NCBI GenBank assembly: GCA_016709995.1
Contig: JADJLQ010000001.1
Coordinates: 406,001 to 470,000 of the forward strand
Direction: 5' to 3'
DNA from: Saprospiraceae bacterium
GTDB taxonomy: Bacteria; Bacteroidota; Bacteroidia; Chitinophagales; Saprospiraceae
Length of the DNA stretch: 64,000 nucleotides
The number at the start of each line of letters is the position of its first letter. The stretch's first letter is position 1. The position numbers and the translations under genes were made by a program. The notes beneath the pieces were generated by a model. That model saw nothing but the letters and a program-made list of their open reading frames with translations, did no database searches and was not told the origin of the DNA. Shown piece by piece: positions 17,872-27,271 of this stretch.

Positions 17872-20238
17872 TCAGTCTTTTATAATGGTCCGTGCACCAA
17901 ATATTCTGCCTGCAGTTTTGCCATGATTGGCCAATATTTTGATGACAACGACCCTTTTGTTCATAGTCCATGCAGGCGGAAGATCATAGTATAGGTCATA
18001 AAATTTTCCGGTTTTTCCCCCAGGCCAATCTATCGTGGTCAGTAGCTGTCCGTCGATGAGAAGGTCCCAGGTACGATTTTTATCGTCTCCGAGGTAGGTC
18101 AATACCAGTTGGTTTGGATTCGAAGGACTCACTTTAAGATCAAATTGAAAATGGTTTTCAGCTCTGGCTTCTCTTCCTTTTTTGCCGAGAGCCTCGTCTA
18201 CATAAGACCTTTCAGTAAAACTTAGGTGGTGGCTTTGTTCATCTTCATCCACTCCAAGGTCGAGATAGTCTACCGTTTGTTGTTCTAATTTTGCGATTCG
18301 ATTTTGCTCTGCTTCATAATCAAGCTTAATATTTTCCCATTGAGTGTCGGTCAGGAAATCGAAGTATACACTATAATAATCATCTAATACCTGGTAAAAC
18401 GGCTTTAAGGTGGTTATACCCGATTGAGTGATGCCGGGAAGAGTCGTAAAAGTTAAAGTCTTCTCCTGGTTAGGCTTCAACCAATGCGCTATATTTTTAT
18501 CTGATGTCAACAACACGGGTATGTCTAATTCTTTAGGAGGGTAGAGACCCAGATCCGCGGCAAGTACGAGCGGGCCGTATTTGATGGCGACCCTGTCAGG
18601 ATTGTCTGGCATGGGTTCGGTATACAATTCCGGATGGAAGTTAATTCGAATGAGGTCGTTTTTTTTCCACCGGTGTTGCAGATATATATAGCCATTTGAG
18701 ATATTTTGTTCCGACAAAGTCTTACCATTGATAGCTATATCGACATTGGTCGACCAGGCAGGTTTGCGAATGGCAATCACCCGATTGGTGGGTGGCTGAT
18801 TGTCGAGGTGTATATAGGAACCAGGATTAACCAAAAAATCGCCGGATTGGGTGATCTTCATTTTTCCTTGTTTCCAGGATAAAACCGAAGGAATAAAAAG
18901 GTTGACATATAAGATATGCTGACCATCATGGCTATAGATCTGTTCCTGGTATTTGGAATGATTCTCCATACCACTGCCTACACAGCAGGTGAAGGTATTG
19001 AAGGTGTCGCTGAAGCTCTTTTTGGTACCCATCCTGAGAGGGACGAAATAAGTCATCATGCCTGTACCCGGATGTTGTGATGCCAGGATATGATTGTACA
19101 AAGCTCGTTCATAATAATCCATGTAGTCTGATCCGGGATTCCATGAAAACAAATGCCGAGTGAGTTTGAGCATATTATAGGTATTGCAGGTTTCGCAAGT
19201 ATTGTCACTGAGCCGGTCATTGAGTTGGTCGGGTTCTCCACAATATTCATAATTGCTATTACCGCCGATGGCATAGGTATGGTGGTTAGTCATGGATTGC
19301 CAAAAAAACGAAGCAATGTTGTGTTCTCGGGAGGAGGATGTAAGTTCGTATTGTCGGGCACTCCCCAATGCCTTAGGTACATTCGTGTTAGAGTGTTTAC
19401 CTGGAAGCGGGTCTATACCTTGAGCCAGCTGTCCCATCACAAATTCATCGTAAAATTTAAATGATAAGTCCAGGTATTTTTTCTCTCCTGTCAGGGCATA
19501 AATATTGGCCAGGACATCATTCATGCCACCATATTCGCAATTCAACATTTTTAAGCGGGTCGAATCATCCAATCCTGAGACAATGTTTCCTGTCCAGTCG
19601 GCCATTTTTTTGACTATAATCAATGCATCACGATTGTTAGCATACAAATAAGCATCACACAATCCAGCCATAATCTTGTGTACCGTATACCATGGGCTCC
19701 AACCACCATTGAGGTCAAATCCGGAAGACCTGATCTCCCCTTTCTTTACTTTGGCAAAAATGGAATCTTCCTGAGGAATGGCACCTAAGTATCCCGTTTT
19801 GCGCACTTGTTGGATGACTTTTAAGTCGTGAATGATTTCGTCCACTTTGGATTTGAGGGTTTTACTTCCGGTGGCAGCATACATCATCGATGCGGCAGAC
19901 AGATAATGCCCCAAGGTATGACCTGCCAGGCCCGAAGACTCCCATCCCCCATAGATCGAATCTCTGGCTTTGAGGCCTGCATGTGTATAAAACCGATGTA
20001 ACAATCGCTGTGGACTGATCAGGCATAAATAGGCGCTATCCATGCTCCTCGCATGGTAAAATGAAGACCCAGGAGCAAGAATAATATCCCGTAAATTAAA
20101 AGCATAGGCATTGATCTTGACCGATGGGGTGACCTTGACTTTAGCGTTATACAACTCAGGCACATAAGTCTGAGACTGAAGACTTGCTGACAAAGTCAAA
20201 ATACAACAATAAACAACGATGATTGTACCGGTTTTCAC
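17872..20238 (-). CDS. GH127/GH146-type beta-L-arabinofuranosidase (DUF1680)
   Basis: A 788-residue exported glycosidase with a signal peptide ending near SLQSQ. The (alpha/alpha)6 barrel shows GGWESSGLAGHTLGHYLSA and CEYGGMNDVLANIYALTG. The zinc and nucleophile set is recognisable: Cys348-Glu-Thr-Cys351 and the Cys418-Cys419 pair in TCCVGSGMEN correspond to the Glu/Cys and Cys/Cys ligands of the Bifidobacterium HypBA1 enzyme. A C-terminal beta-sandwich extension (from about residue 650) resembles the accessory domain of Bacteroidetes homologues. It probably removes beta-arabinofuranose from plant arabinan or extensin glycans. It is convergent with the GH140 gene (4 bases between stops), suggesting a small pectin-related locus without a SusCD pair in view. 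Confidence 0.9.
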   Translation of the reverse strand: MKTGTIIVVYCCILTLSASLQSQTYVPELYNAKVKVTPSVKINAYAFNLRDIILAPGSSFYHARSMDSAYLCLISPQRLLHRFYTHAGLKARDSIYGGWESSGLAGHTLGHYLSAASMMYAATGSKTLKSKVDEIIHDLKVIQQVRKTGYLGAIPQEDSIFAKVKKGEIRSSGFDLNGGWSPWYTVHKIMAGLCDAYLYANNRDALIIVKKMADWTGNIVSGLDDSTRLKMLNCEYGGMNDVLANIYALTGEKKYLDLSFKFYDEFVMGQLAQGIDPLPGKHSNTNVPKALGSARQYELTSSSREHNIASFFWQSMTNHHTYAIGGNSNYEYCGEPDQLNDRLSDNTCETCNTYNMLKLTRHLFSWNPGSDYMDYYERALYNHILASQHPGTGMMTYFVPLRMGTKKSFSDTFNTFTCCVGSGMENHSKYQEQIYSHDGQHILYVNLFIPSVLSWKQGKMKITQSGDFLVNPGSYIHLDNQPPTNRVIAIRKPAWSTNVDIAINGKTLSEQNISNGYIYLQHRWKKNDLIRINFHPELYTEPMPDNPDRVAIKYGPLVLAADLGLYPPKELDIPVLLTSDKNIAHWLKPNQEKTLTFTTLPGITQSGITTLKPFYQVLDDYYSVYFDFLTDTQWENIKLDYEAEQNRIAKLEQQTVDYLDLGVDEDEQSHHLSFTERSYVDEALGKKGREARAENHFQFDLKVSPSNPNQLVLTYLGDDKNRTWDLLIDGQLLTTIDWPGGKTGKFYDLYYDLPPAWTMNKRVVVIKILANHGKTAGRIFGARTIIKD

Positions 20239-20316
20239 ACAAAAAAACTTTAACTACGAATGTAGGCAATTTGCTTTACCAATAGCATAAAAAAAGGAAG
20301 CTGGGATTTGTGTGTC

Positions 20317-21708
20317 TCAGACGGCCAGACTCAACTTGATTTTCTTCTCCAGCTCTTCTACCGAGATCCTGAAAGTATCATCCGTATCTAAGAGATCTTT
20401 GATGGTCTTGACCGAGTAGATAACCGTGCTATGATCTCTGCCACCGAAGGTGCCACCTATTTTGGCCAAAGAGTAGCTGGTTAGATTTTTCGCGAGATAC
20501 ATAGACAATTGGCGGGCGATGACAATAGATCTTTTCCTGGTCTTGCTTTGTAAAAATTCTTCTTTGATCTTGAAGTGTTCGGCTACCATTTTTTGAATTT
20601 TCTCCAGAGAGATCTCCTTGGAATAATTCTTTACAAATTTTTCAATGACCTCTTTGGCTAAGGTGAGATCGATTTGTTTTTGATTGAGTGAAGCCTGTGC
20701 AGCCAGTGAGATCAAGACCCCTTCCAGTTCTCTTATACTGTTTTTAATATTGTGGCAGATCAATTCCTGCACATTGTACGGGATAGTGATTTCTTCATCT
20801 TGTGATTTGGCTTCCAGGATAGCCATCCTCGTTTCGAAATCAGGAGATACCAGGTCTGCATGTAGCCCCCATTTAAAGCGGGATACCAATCGTTCTTCGA
20901 TGTCTTGCAGATCTTTGGGTGGCTTGTCAGATGAGATGATAATCTGCTTGCCGATCTGATGCATTTGATTGAAGATATGGAAGAAGATTTCCTGGGTCTT
21001 TGTCCTATTGGCTAAAAACTGAATATCGTCTATGATCAGCACATCGAGATGCTGGAAAAAAGCCATAAAATCATCTATCGCATTATTTTTTATGGAGTGA
21101 ATGACTTGTTGGGTAAATTTTTCTGAGCTGAGATACAACACGCCTTTATCAGGATGATTGGCCAATATCTCATTGCCAATCGCCTGAATTAAGTGGGTTT
21201 TGCCGAGCCCGACGGCACCATACACATACAAGGGATTGAATCCGGTCTTGCCTGGTCTTTTAGCGATCGCTATTCCGGCAGCCCGGGGCAATTTGTTGCA
21301 GTCGCCTTCCACATAATTGGAGATTCTATAGTCAGGATGCAGGTTTGATTCAAACTTTACTTTTCTGATACCGGGTATTACAAAAGGATTGACCAGCTGA
21401 TTGGTGTCTATGGATTTAGGAAAACTAGCATCCCCTGCCGAAGAGCGGGTCTGTTTTTCCATAGGGATGAAATACTCCAATCGGCCTTGTTTGCCGAGCT
21501 CATGTTTGATGCTTTTCTTTAATATTTCTAGATAATGTTCTTCAATCCACTCATAAAAAAATTTATTGGGAACCTGTATAGTCAAGACATTGTCTTCCAA
21601 TCGAATGGGTTTGACCGGTTCAAACCAGGTCTTGAAGCTTTGCTCAGGTATGGCATCCCGTATGGCTGTCAAACATTTGTCCCAGACTAATTGATGCATA
21701 TAGAGCAT
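20317..21708 (-). CDS. dnaA: chromosomal replication initiator protein DnaA
   Basis: AAA+ initiator of chromosome replication. The 463 residues (ATG 21708, with 21699 as an alternative) show domain I (LVWDKCLTAIRDAIPEQSFKTWFEP), a short linker, Walker A GAVGLGKTHLIQ, Walker B LDVLIIDDIQFL, and the domain IV DnaA-box-binding signature GGRDHSTVIYSVKTI. The ORF upstream of 21708 continues to 21783 but adds non-conserved hydrophobic residues. No cluster of TTATNCACA boxes is present on either side, so oriC is not next to the gene. Confidence 0.97.
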   Translation of the reverse strand: MLYMHQLVWDKCLTAIRDAIPEQSFKTWFEPVKPIRLEDNVLTIQVPNKFFYEWIEEHYLEILKKSIKHELGKQGRLEYFIPMEKQTRSSAGDASFPKSIDTNQLVNPFVIPGIRKVKFESNLHPDYRISNYVEGDCNKLPRAAGIAIAKRPGKTGFNPLYVYGAVGLGKTHLIQAIGNEILANHPDKGVLYLSSEKFTQQVIHSIKNNAIDDFMAFFQHLDVLIIDDIQFLANRTKTQEIFFHIFNQMHQIGKQIIISSDKPPKDLQDIEERLVSRFKWGLHADLVSPDFETRMAILEAKSQDEEITIPYNVQELICHNIKNSIRELEGVLISLAAQASLNQKQIDLTLAKEVIEKFVKNYSKEISLEKIQKMVAEHFKIKEEFLQSKTRKRSIVIARQLSMYLAKNLTSYSLAKIGGTFGGRDHSTVIYSVKTIKDLLDTDDTFRISVEELEKKIKLSLAV

Positions 21709-21865
21709 AAAAGATACTAAATAGTGTTTGAATTGGTAAATCAAAAAAAAGTCTAATGCATAAATACTTTTCCTAAAAAGCACTATTGATATGCAATAAG
21801 GACAAATGTCATTAAAAAATCTCTAAATAGATCTACATCCCTTCAAGTATCAAAACATATTTTCT

Positions 21866-22789
21866 TCAACCATTCATAATCCACTCATTATTACAAGTTT
21901 TGCACTTGTTTTTGGTTTTGTTTCTTTCAAATTCAATATCTATCCGGCCGAGCATAGTTCCGCCCCAACCTACCTGATTGATCACCAAGGGATTGCCTTC
22001 TTTGTTTTTGGTGATGAAAGCTTTGTCAAGAAAGGTGTGTGTGTGTCCTCCCAAGATCAGATCTACATGTGACAACAGTGGTGCGATAGATCTGTCTGAT
22101 ATCTTTTGATCCTTATACTGATAGCCTAGATGAGACAGGCAGATGATATAGTCACATTTGATTTCGTCTTTTAAATACTTACTGGTTTGATTGCCTTTGG
22201 TCACTGGGTCCTGATATACCGTATTGCCTGCTAATGCATCCGGCACCAGCCCTTTAAGTTCGATACCCAAACCAAATATTCCAATCCTAACCCCATCTAT
22301 GTTTTTTACGATGTAATCCTTGGCCACTCCCTCCATCGGGGTATCCTTAAATTGATAATTAGAGTTGACGAGAGGAAAGGATGCATATTGCAATTGTTTT
22401 TTGAGCAAGTCCAGTCCACCGTCAAAATCGTGATTGCCAATGGTACTGGCATCATATCCCAGGGCTGTCATAGTCTTCATTTCTATTTCCCCTTTGTACA
22501 GATTAAAATACGGAGTACCCTGAAATATATCCCCTGAATCGAGCAAAAGCACATTGGGTTCGGTTTTTCTCACAGATTTGATCATGGATGCTCTTGCAGC
22601 TACTCCACCTAAGCCCTGAAGTCGACTGCCATCCATTGGAAAGGGATCAATCCGACTGTGCACATCATTGGTATGCAGGATGGTGATTTTGATTTTTTCT
22701 TCATTGGTCCATCCTCTTAACGGAATGCCCTGGCCTAATACCCATCCTCCGCTGAGGCTGGTATATTTTAAAAAATCTCTTCTTTTCAT
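21866..22789 (-). CDS. 5'-nucleotidase/UshA-like metallophosphoesterase, catalytic domain only
   Basis: A 307-residue exported dimetal phosphoesterase. An apparent Tat signal (KRRDFLKYTSLSGG) starts the protein. The metal-binding motifs are all present in order: HTNDVHSRIDPF, DSGDIFQGTPYFN, GNHDFDGG, LSHLGY and GGHTHTF. The C-terminal nucleotide-binding domain normally fused to this module is missing here and is supplied by the gene 26 bases upstream on the same strand. The likely reaction is dephosphorylation of nucleotides or related sugar phosphates in the periplasm. Confidence 0.88.
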   Translation of the reverse strand: MKRRDFLKYTSLSGGWVLGQGIPLRGWTNEEKIKITILHTNDVHSRIDPFPMDGSRLQGLGGVAARASMIKSVRKTEPNVLLLDSGDIFQGTPYFNLYKGEIEMKTMTALGYDASTIGNHDFDGGLDLLKKQLQYASFPLVNSNYQFKDTPMEGVAKDYIVKNIDGVRIGIFGLGIELKGLVPDALAGNTVYQDPVTKGNQTSKYLKDEIKCDYIICLSHLGYQYKDQKISDRSIAPLLSHVDLILGGHTHTFLDKAFITKNKEGNPLVINQVGWGGTMLGRIDIEFERNKTKNKCKTCNNEWIMNG

Positions 22790-22815
22790 ATGATTTGTTT
22801 ATTTAAGAGTACGAC

Positions 22816-23541
22816 CTACTCAACAGTGATACGACCGTCCTTTTTGGCTGTGATCAACCCTTGTTCTTTCGCATCTTGTATCAATAAGTCTCTTACCAAA
22901 ATGTTTTTATCGATCCGTGGTTTGTCTTGCAAATAAGTCTGATTGTCCCCTCCATTAGCGATATAATCCGGGAGGGCTACGAAGTATGATTTAGCTGGGT
23001 CTATGGATTTTCCTGCGAGTGTGACTTCCAGCAGTTTATTATCCTTGATTTTCATCATTACATTGGAAGACACCGGGGAGCCTCCCATTTCTGCGATATA
23101 TTCAAAAAATTTTAAAACATCTGCTCCGGATAATTTTACCAGTACTTGTGCATTGTCAAATGGCATCAATTCAAATATTTTGGAAACGGTGATATCCCCC
23201 TTACCCAGGTTAGGCACTCTGATACCCCCAAAATTTTGGAAAACAAATGCTATCGGCTCACTAAAAGCTTTGACGGATTGGCGATATAACGCATCTGTGA
23301 CCCAGTTGGTCAGTCCTGACTCAGGCTTTTCTTTAAATAGCGATGCCGGACATTGGGCTATGACCTCGTTCATTTGAGCGTCCATAGCTTTCTTGTAAGG
23401 AAGGATCAAAGCTGCGATAGCCGTGTCAGTGTCTGAAGTGACTCTGACATTGGTTACATGCGTACCGGCAAGGTGTTCGTAAGACTTGCAGGAGAAAAGA
23501 CTGTATGCCAGTACGGCTAGTATAATTTTAATATTTGACAT
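22816..23541 (-). CDS. 5'-nucleotidase C-terminal domain lipoprotein
   Basis: A 241-residue predicted lipoprotein: MSNIKIILAVLAYSLFSC with the lipid Cys at 18, so the start is taken at 23541 rather than 23577. The domain matches the 5_nucleotid_C substrate-binding module: FVFQNFGGIRVPNLGKGDITVSKIFELMPFDNAQVL and the YFVALPDYIANGGDNQTYL segment. It is followed immediately by the separate catalytic-domain gene. The two probably act as one split UshA-type enzyme, one half lipid-anchored and the other Tat-exported. The start overlaps the upstream gene by 14 bases. Confidence 0.88.
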   Translation of the reverse strand: MSNIKIILAVLAYSLFSCKSYEHLAGTHVTNVRVTSDTDTAIAALILPYKKAMDAQMNEVIAQCPASLFKEKPESGLTNWVTDALYRQSVKAFSEPIAFVFQNFGGIRVPNLGKGDITVSKIFELMPFDNAQVLVKLSGADVLKFFEYIAEMGGSPVSSNVMMKIKDNKLLEVTLAGKSIDPAKSYFVALPDYIANGGDNQTYLQDKPRIDKNILVRDLLIQDAKEQGLITAKKDGRITVE

Positions 23542-24073
23542 AGTTTTTAGCTTCTTTTCTGATGGCTTGTAGCGCAATATTGAGTTTACTTTGATCCCCC
23601 TTTTGCAGTAGGAGTTGAGTGAGTTGACTGCTGTCTTCCTCGGGTTCCAGGTCGGCCGTGGCCTTCATTACTTCGTAAAGCGCTTCTTCTTTGGCTAAGG
23701 TAATGATGCTCCAGAGGGACTCTGATACAAATATCTGTTGGGTCACATTATGGTCAAACTCCTGCTGTATGCCTACGATAAGTGCCTGACTGAGTGATTG
23801 TACATTGAGGGTGGGGGATTGCATCCTCAGGGCTAATTTGTCCGGTTGAATGCGGGTGCACAACAGTGCCAGACGCTCGTAGGCATTGATTTGGAGTTTT
23901 TGTTTATTGATAGCGAGTGCATCTGCAGGGACTAAAATTTTATCCTTACGGTTAAAATTTTTCAATTCTATGAATATCAACCAAATAGGTATAGAAATGA
24001 TCAGTCCTGACACAATGCCCACAGTATTCATCACGATCTGTATTGAGTAATGGTATAACTCATAGTCCCCCAA
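23528..24073 (-). CDS. uncharacterised single-pass membrane protein
   Basis: A 181-residue protein with one N-terminal transmembrane helix (IVMNTVGIVSGLIISIPIWLIFIEL) and a cytoplasmic helical domain starting NRKDKILVPADALAINKQKLQINAYERLALLCTRI. The YERL..L..RI pattern and the EFDHNVTQQIFVS segment recur in a Bacteroidota family of unknown function that I remember only vaguely. It shares 14 bases with the next gene of the 5'-nucleotidase pair, so it is probably in the same transcript. Function not assignable. Confidence 0.7.
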   Translation of the reverse strand: MGDYELYHYSIQIVMNTVGIVSGLIISIPIWLIFIELKNFNRKDKILVPADALAINKQKLQINAYERLALLCTRIQPDKLALRMQSPTLNVQSLSQALIVGIQQEFDHNVTQQIFVSESLWSIITLAKEEALYEVMKATADLEPEEDSSQLTQLLLQKGDQSKLNIALQAIRKEAKNYVKY

Positions 24074-24164
24074 AAATACTAATTATGCATCACCTGACCT
24101 GTCCTATATTTCTTTTCTTTGTTAAAAGCCAAAGCAGTGATTTATAGGCGGATGAACTAAGCGC

Positions 24165-24196
24165 ATTGATTCAATGTTTTATTTGTATTATTTTTG
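24165..24196 (+). promoter_or_regulatory. Bacteroidota-type promoter for the A-type Fe-S carrier gene
   Basis: ATTG (24165-24168) and TATTTTTG (24189-24196) are separated by 20 bases and fit the -33/-7 consensus. The predicted start lies near 24203, about 19 bases before the ATG at 24222, so the ORF upstream of 24222 is probably untranslated. Confidence 0.5.
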
Positions 24197-24221
24197 TGTA
24201 TTATTTAAAATTAGTCCAGAT

Positions 24222-24584
24222 ATGACAGACACAATGCCTGATACCACTACAGAAACCAAACCACTCAGTCTGACAGCCAGCGCCATCAATCAATTGAAAC
24301 GTATCAGAACTGAGCAACAGATCTCCGATGATCATGGGCTACGCGTTGGGGTCAAAGGTGGTGGATGCTCAGGTTTTACTTATATCCTTGGATTCGATCA
24401 ACCAAAGGAAGGCGATATGCGCTTTGATGCAGATGGCATGCAAGTATTATTAGACAAAGGCCATGCCTTGTATCTGCTTGGCATTGAAATCGATTGGGTA
24501 GATGGGCTTAATAATCGTGGTTTTACGTTCAACAATCCCAATGCTAAGAGCACTTGTGGCTGTGGCACTTCATTTGCAGCTTAA
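24222..24584 (+). CDS. A-type iron-sulphur carrier (IscA/ErpA/SufA family)
   Basis: A 120-residue scaffold or carrier delivering Fe-S clusters to apo-proteins. After a short polar leader come LSLTASAINQLKRIR and the conserved cysteine positions: VGVKGGGCSGFTYILGF (first Cys) and the C-terminal CGCGTSF pair. The start at 24222 is chosen over 24174 because the promoter box lies between them. No isc or suf cluster genes are adjacent, so the exact member (IscA, ErpA or SufA) cannot be named. Confidence 0.92.
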   Translation: MTDTMPDTTTETKPLSLTASAINQLKRIRTEQQISDDHGLRVGVKGGGCSGFTYILGFDQPKEGDMRFDADGMQVLLDKGHALYLLGIEIDWVDGLNNRGFTFNNPNAKSTCGCGTSFAA

Positions 24585-24661
24585 GGGCTGAAATAATTGT
24601 GTGATTAAGTTTCGCTTTACTGATTATAAATTGGCAATAGCTAGAGGTGAATTATTGACCG

Positions 24662-25627
24662 TTATTCTATAATTTTCAATACTACATTTCCGGTCTTTTG
24701 GCCGCTTTCGACATATTTGTAAGCTTCGACTATTTGGTCTAACTTATATTGTCTATCTATGACGGGTTTAAATTCCCGCTTTTCAACAAGTTCTTTTAAA
24801 AACAGGATATCTTCTTTATTTGCTGTCGGAATTGGAAATAAAACTTTTTTGCCACCCAATATTGGCGTTATTAGAGCATAGAATATATTCGCTGCATTTT
24901 TACCGAGTTCTGTAGAAATATAAATACCTTTTTTAGTGAGCAATGGCTTGCATTGATTAAATGAACTTTTACCTACTGCATCAAAAATAAAATCAAATTT
25001 ACTTTCTGTCGTCCTGAAATCCTGAGTTTGATAATCAATCACGACTTTGGCACCAAGAGATTTTACCAGGTCTATATTTTTTGTATTGCATACAGCTGTT
25101 ACCTCCGAACCAAAGTGTTTGAGCAATTGCACTGCAGAAGAACCAATTGCACCAGTAGCCCCATACACCAAAGCTTTTTGACCAGGTTTGATTTTTGAGG
25201 CTCTGATATTATTTAATGCATAGTGGGCACCTTCGGATATAGGGGCAGCTTCTTCAAAACTTAAGTTGTTGGGTAATAATGCAAAGGCATCATTTTCAGC
25301 AATGGTTAAATACGCTCCATGCCCCCCAAATGTTTTGTCATTATATCCAAATACACGATCTCCATTTTTGTAGGTAGTTACTTTTGATCCTATATCTTCA
25401 ATTATACCGGCAAACTCACAACCCAATATTTGATATTTTGGTCGTAAAAGTCCGGACCAAAATCGGGAAATAAAATACTCGGCGCTGCGAAAACCAGCGT
25501 CTGTTCTGTTTACTGTTGATGCATAGACTTTGATCAGTACTTCGTTATCTTTTGGGATAGGTTTAGGGACCTCTGTTAATTTGGCCACTTCCGGCGGGCC
25601 ATATTTTGTATGCACTACGGCTTTCAT
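24662..25627 (-). CDS. NAD(P)-dependent MDR-family alcohol dehydrogenase / quinone oxidoreductase
   Basis: A 321-residue medium-chain dehydrogenase/reductase. The GroES-like N-terminal domain (residues 1-120) has GCEFAGIIEDIG, and the Rossmann domain has ALVYGATGAIGSSAVQL. The structural-zinc cysteine cluster and the catalytic zinc ligands are absent, as in quinone-reductase-like MDR members. It probably reduces enones or quinones with NADPH; substrate unknown. Monocistronic, convergent with the Fe-S carrier gene. Confidence 0.85.
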   Translation of the reverse strand: MKAVVHTKYGPPEVAKLTEVPKPIPKDNEVLIKVYASTVNRTDAGFRSAEYFISRFWSGLLRPKYQILGCEFAGIIEDIGSKVTTYKNGDRVFGYNDKTFGGHGAYLTIAENDAFALLPNNLSFEEAAPISEGAHYALNNIRASKIKPGQKALVYGATGAIGSSAVQLLKHFGSEVTAVCNTKNIDLVKSLGAKVVIDYQTQDFRTTESKFDFIFDAVGKSSFNQCKPLLTKKGIYISTELGKNAANIFYALITPILGGKKVLFPIPTANKEDILFLKELVEKREFKPVIDRQYKLDQIVEAYKYVESGQKTGNVVLKIIE

Positions 25628-26055
25628 TTATTTATATTGCTATATGTAATTTAAATAGGCCCCCAAATAAAATATTTAAAAGTGCAAACCTGCCGTCCAT
25701 GTTGAAAAACCACCTCCTTCAATGGTGCACGTTGAATAGGGTAACTATCAAATTAAATCAACTATAATCTTATTTAGTTTGCCAAAGGTAGCCTCATTTT
25801 GTGGGTATGAATAAATTTTACATTCAAAGTGCTTTAGATGCTCCGAATATTAACTAGATTTGGTAAACTAATTAATGAGTGTTTTCCAAAAGTATTGGTG
25901 AATATATTTCAGGCATCGGTGGGCGACATCCGCAAACGCAGAACAGCTTCGTGCAGTATATTCAGAATCTAAAAATTGAAAATTGAGGACCTAAAACTTA
26001 TTCAAGTTATCAAAATATGTAAAGGGCAGGATGCCAAAAATTTAGAATTTATATC
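25628..26055 (+). other. 428-base non-coding gap upstream of glgA, with a short possible gene remnant
   Basis: AT-rich apart from a more GC-rich patch at about 25911-25960. In one frame 25879-25986 reads a 35-codon stretch including SGIGGRHPQTQNSFVQYIQ, bounded by a stop upstream; I do not recognise it. No tRNA, repeat or terminator was seen. It contains the TAGATTTG box listed separately. Confidence 0.4.
25855..25862 (+). promoter_or_regulatory. possible -7 box (TAGATTTG) upstream of glgA
   Basis: Matches TAnnTTTG but lies about 190 bases before the glgA ATG and lacks a clear -33 TTTG, so its link to glgA is uncertain. Confidence 0.3.
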
Positions 26056-27271
26056 ATGAAAGTACTTTTTTATACCCGTGAATACCCACCATATGTTTAT
26101 GGGGGAGCTGGCGTTCATGTGGAATACCTGGCTCGCGAATTGTCCCGCTTAATGGAAGTGGAGGTACGATGTTTCGGGGACCAGGACAATAACGATGAGC
26201 ATTTGCGAATTCTTGGATTCAATTCTGATCAGCTTTCTACCCATAATACAAAACCGGAGCTAGCACCCATCTTTAAAACCCTAAATACCTGTATTCAAAT
26301 GAATGGCGGCCTGATGAATGCTGATATCGTGCACTGTCATACCTGGTATGCCCAGTTTGCCGGCATCTTATCAAAGCTCTGCTATGGTACCCCCCTGATT
26401 GTGACCACTCATTCTCTTGAGCCACTCCGGCCATGGAAGAGAGAACAATTGGGCAGGGGTTATGATGCTTCGTCCTGGATCGAAAAGACAGCTATTGAAA
26501 TGGCTGATGCGGTCATTGCTGTATCGCAGGAAACCAAACAAGATGTACTGAAGTACTTTGATATAGATGATAAAAAGGTTAGCGTAATATATAATGGCAT
26601 CGACCTTGATGAATATAATGTCACGACTGATTCATCCGCACTGGATAAATACGGTATAGATCAATCAAGACCTTATGTGCTTTTTTGTAGGGCGCATCAC
26701 CAGACAAAAGGGAATTATTCATTTGGTAAATGCTATCAAATACATCAATGATGATACACAAGTAGTTTTATGTGCCGGTGCCCCTGACACAGAAGATATC
26801 GGCCGCGAAATGAAACTGAGCGTTGAGGAGGTTCAGAAAAGCAGAAGTAATGTCATTTGGATAGCCGAAATGGTGAGTAAGAAAGAAGTGATTCAATTGT
26901 ATTCCCATGCAGCTGTATTTTGCTGTCCTTCCATCTACGAACCATTTGGTATTATTAACATTGAAGCGATGGCTTGCCAAACAGCAGTAGTGGCTAGTAG
27001 TGTGGGTGGTATCAAGGAGGTAGTGACTAGTGAAACGGGTATATTAGTACCTTTAGAACAAGATCAGACAGCTCCGTTTGAGGCTTCTCAGCCCGATACC
27101 TTCTCCAGGGATCTGGCTGATGCAATTAATAAATTGATGTCTAATAAAGAATTAAGAGAAACCATGGGCGCCAATGGCAGAAAAAGAGTTGAAAAATATT
27201 TTGACTGGAAAGCCATCGCCAAACAAACGGAAGACTTATATAAAACAATTTTGAATTATGATAAAAGATGA
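26056..27271 (+). pseudogene. glgA: glycogen synthase (GT4, actinobacterial-type), interrupted by a +1 frameshift
   Basis: Glycosyltransferase that elongates alpha-1,4-glucan, 404 residues when repaired. The N-terminal domain reads MKVLFYTREYPPYVYGGAGVHVEYLARELSRL, with IVHCHTWYA and TTHSLEPLRPWK, as in the TIGR02149-type synthases. Frame is lost at a T6 run (26681-26686); with five Ts it reads PYVLFVGRITRQKGIIHLV, the GT4 GRxxxQKG loop. The C-terminal part has the FCCPSIYEPFGIINIEAMAC motif with the catalytic E-x7-E. The two open parts run from 26056 to 26751 and from 26675 to 27271. The end overlaps the glgC start by 14 bases, so the pair forms an operon that should be functional, and the indel is suspect. 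Confidence 0.88.

Noticed and set aside
20239..21865. Possible oriC beside dnaA
   Set aside because: No cluster of TTATNCACA boxes or AT-rich unwinding element was found in the flanking gaps.
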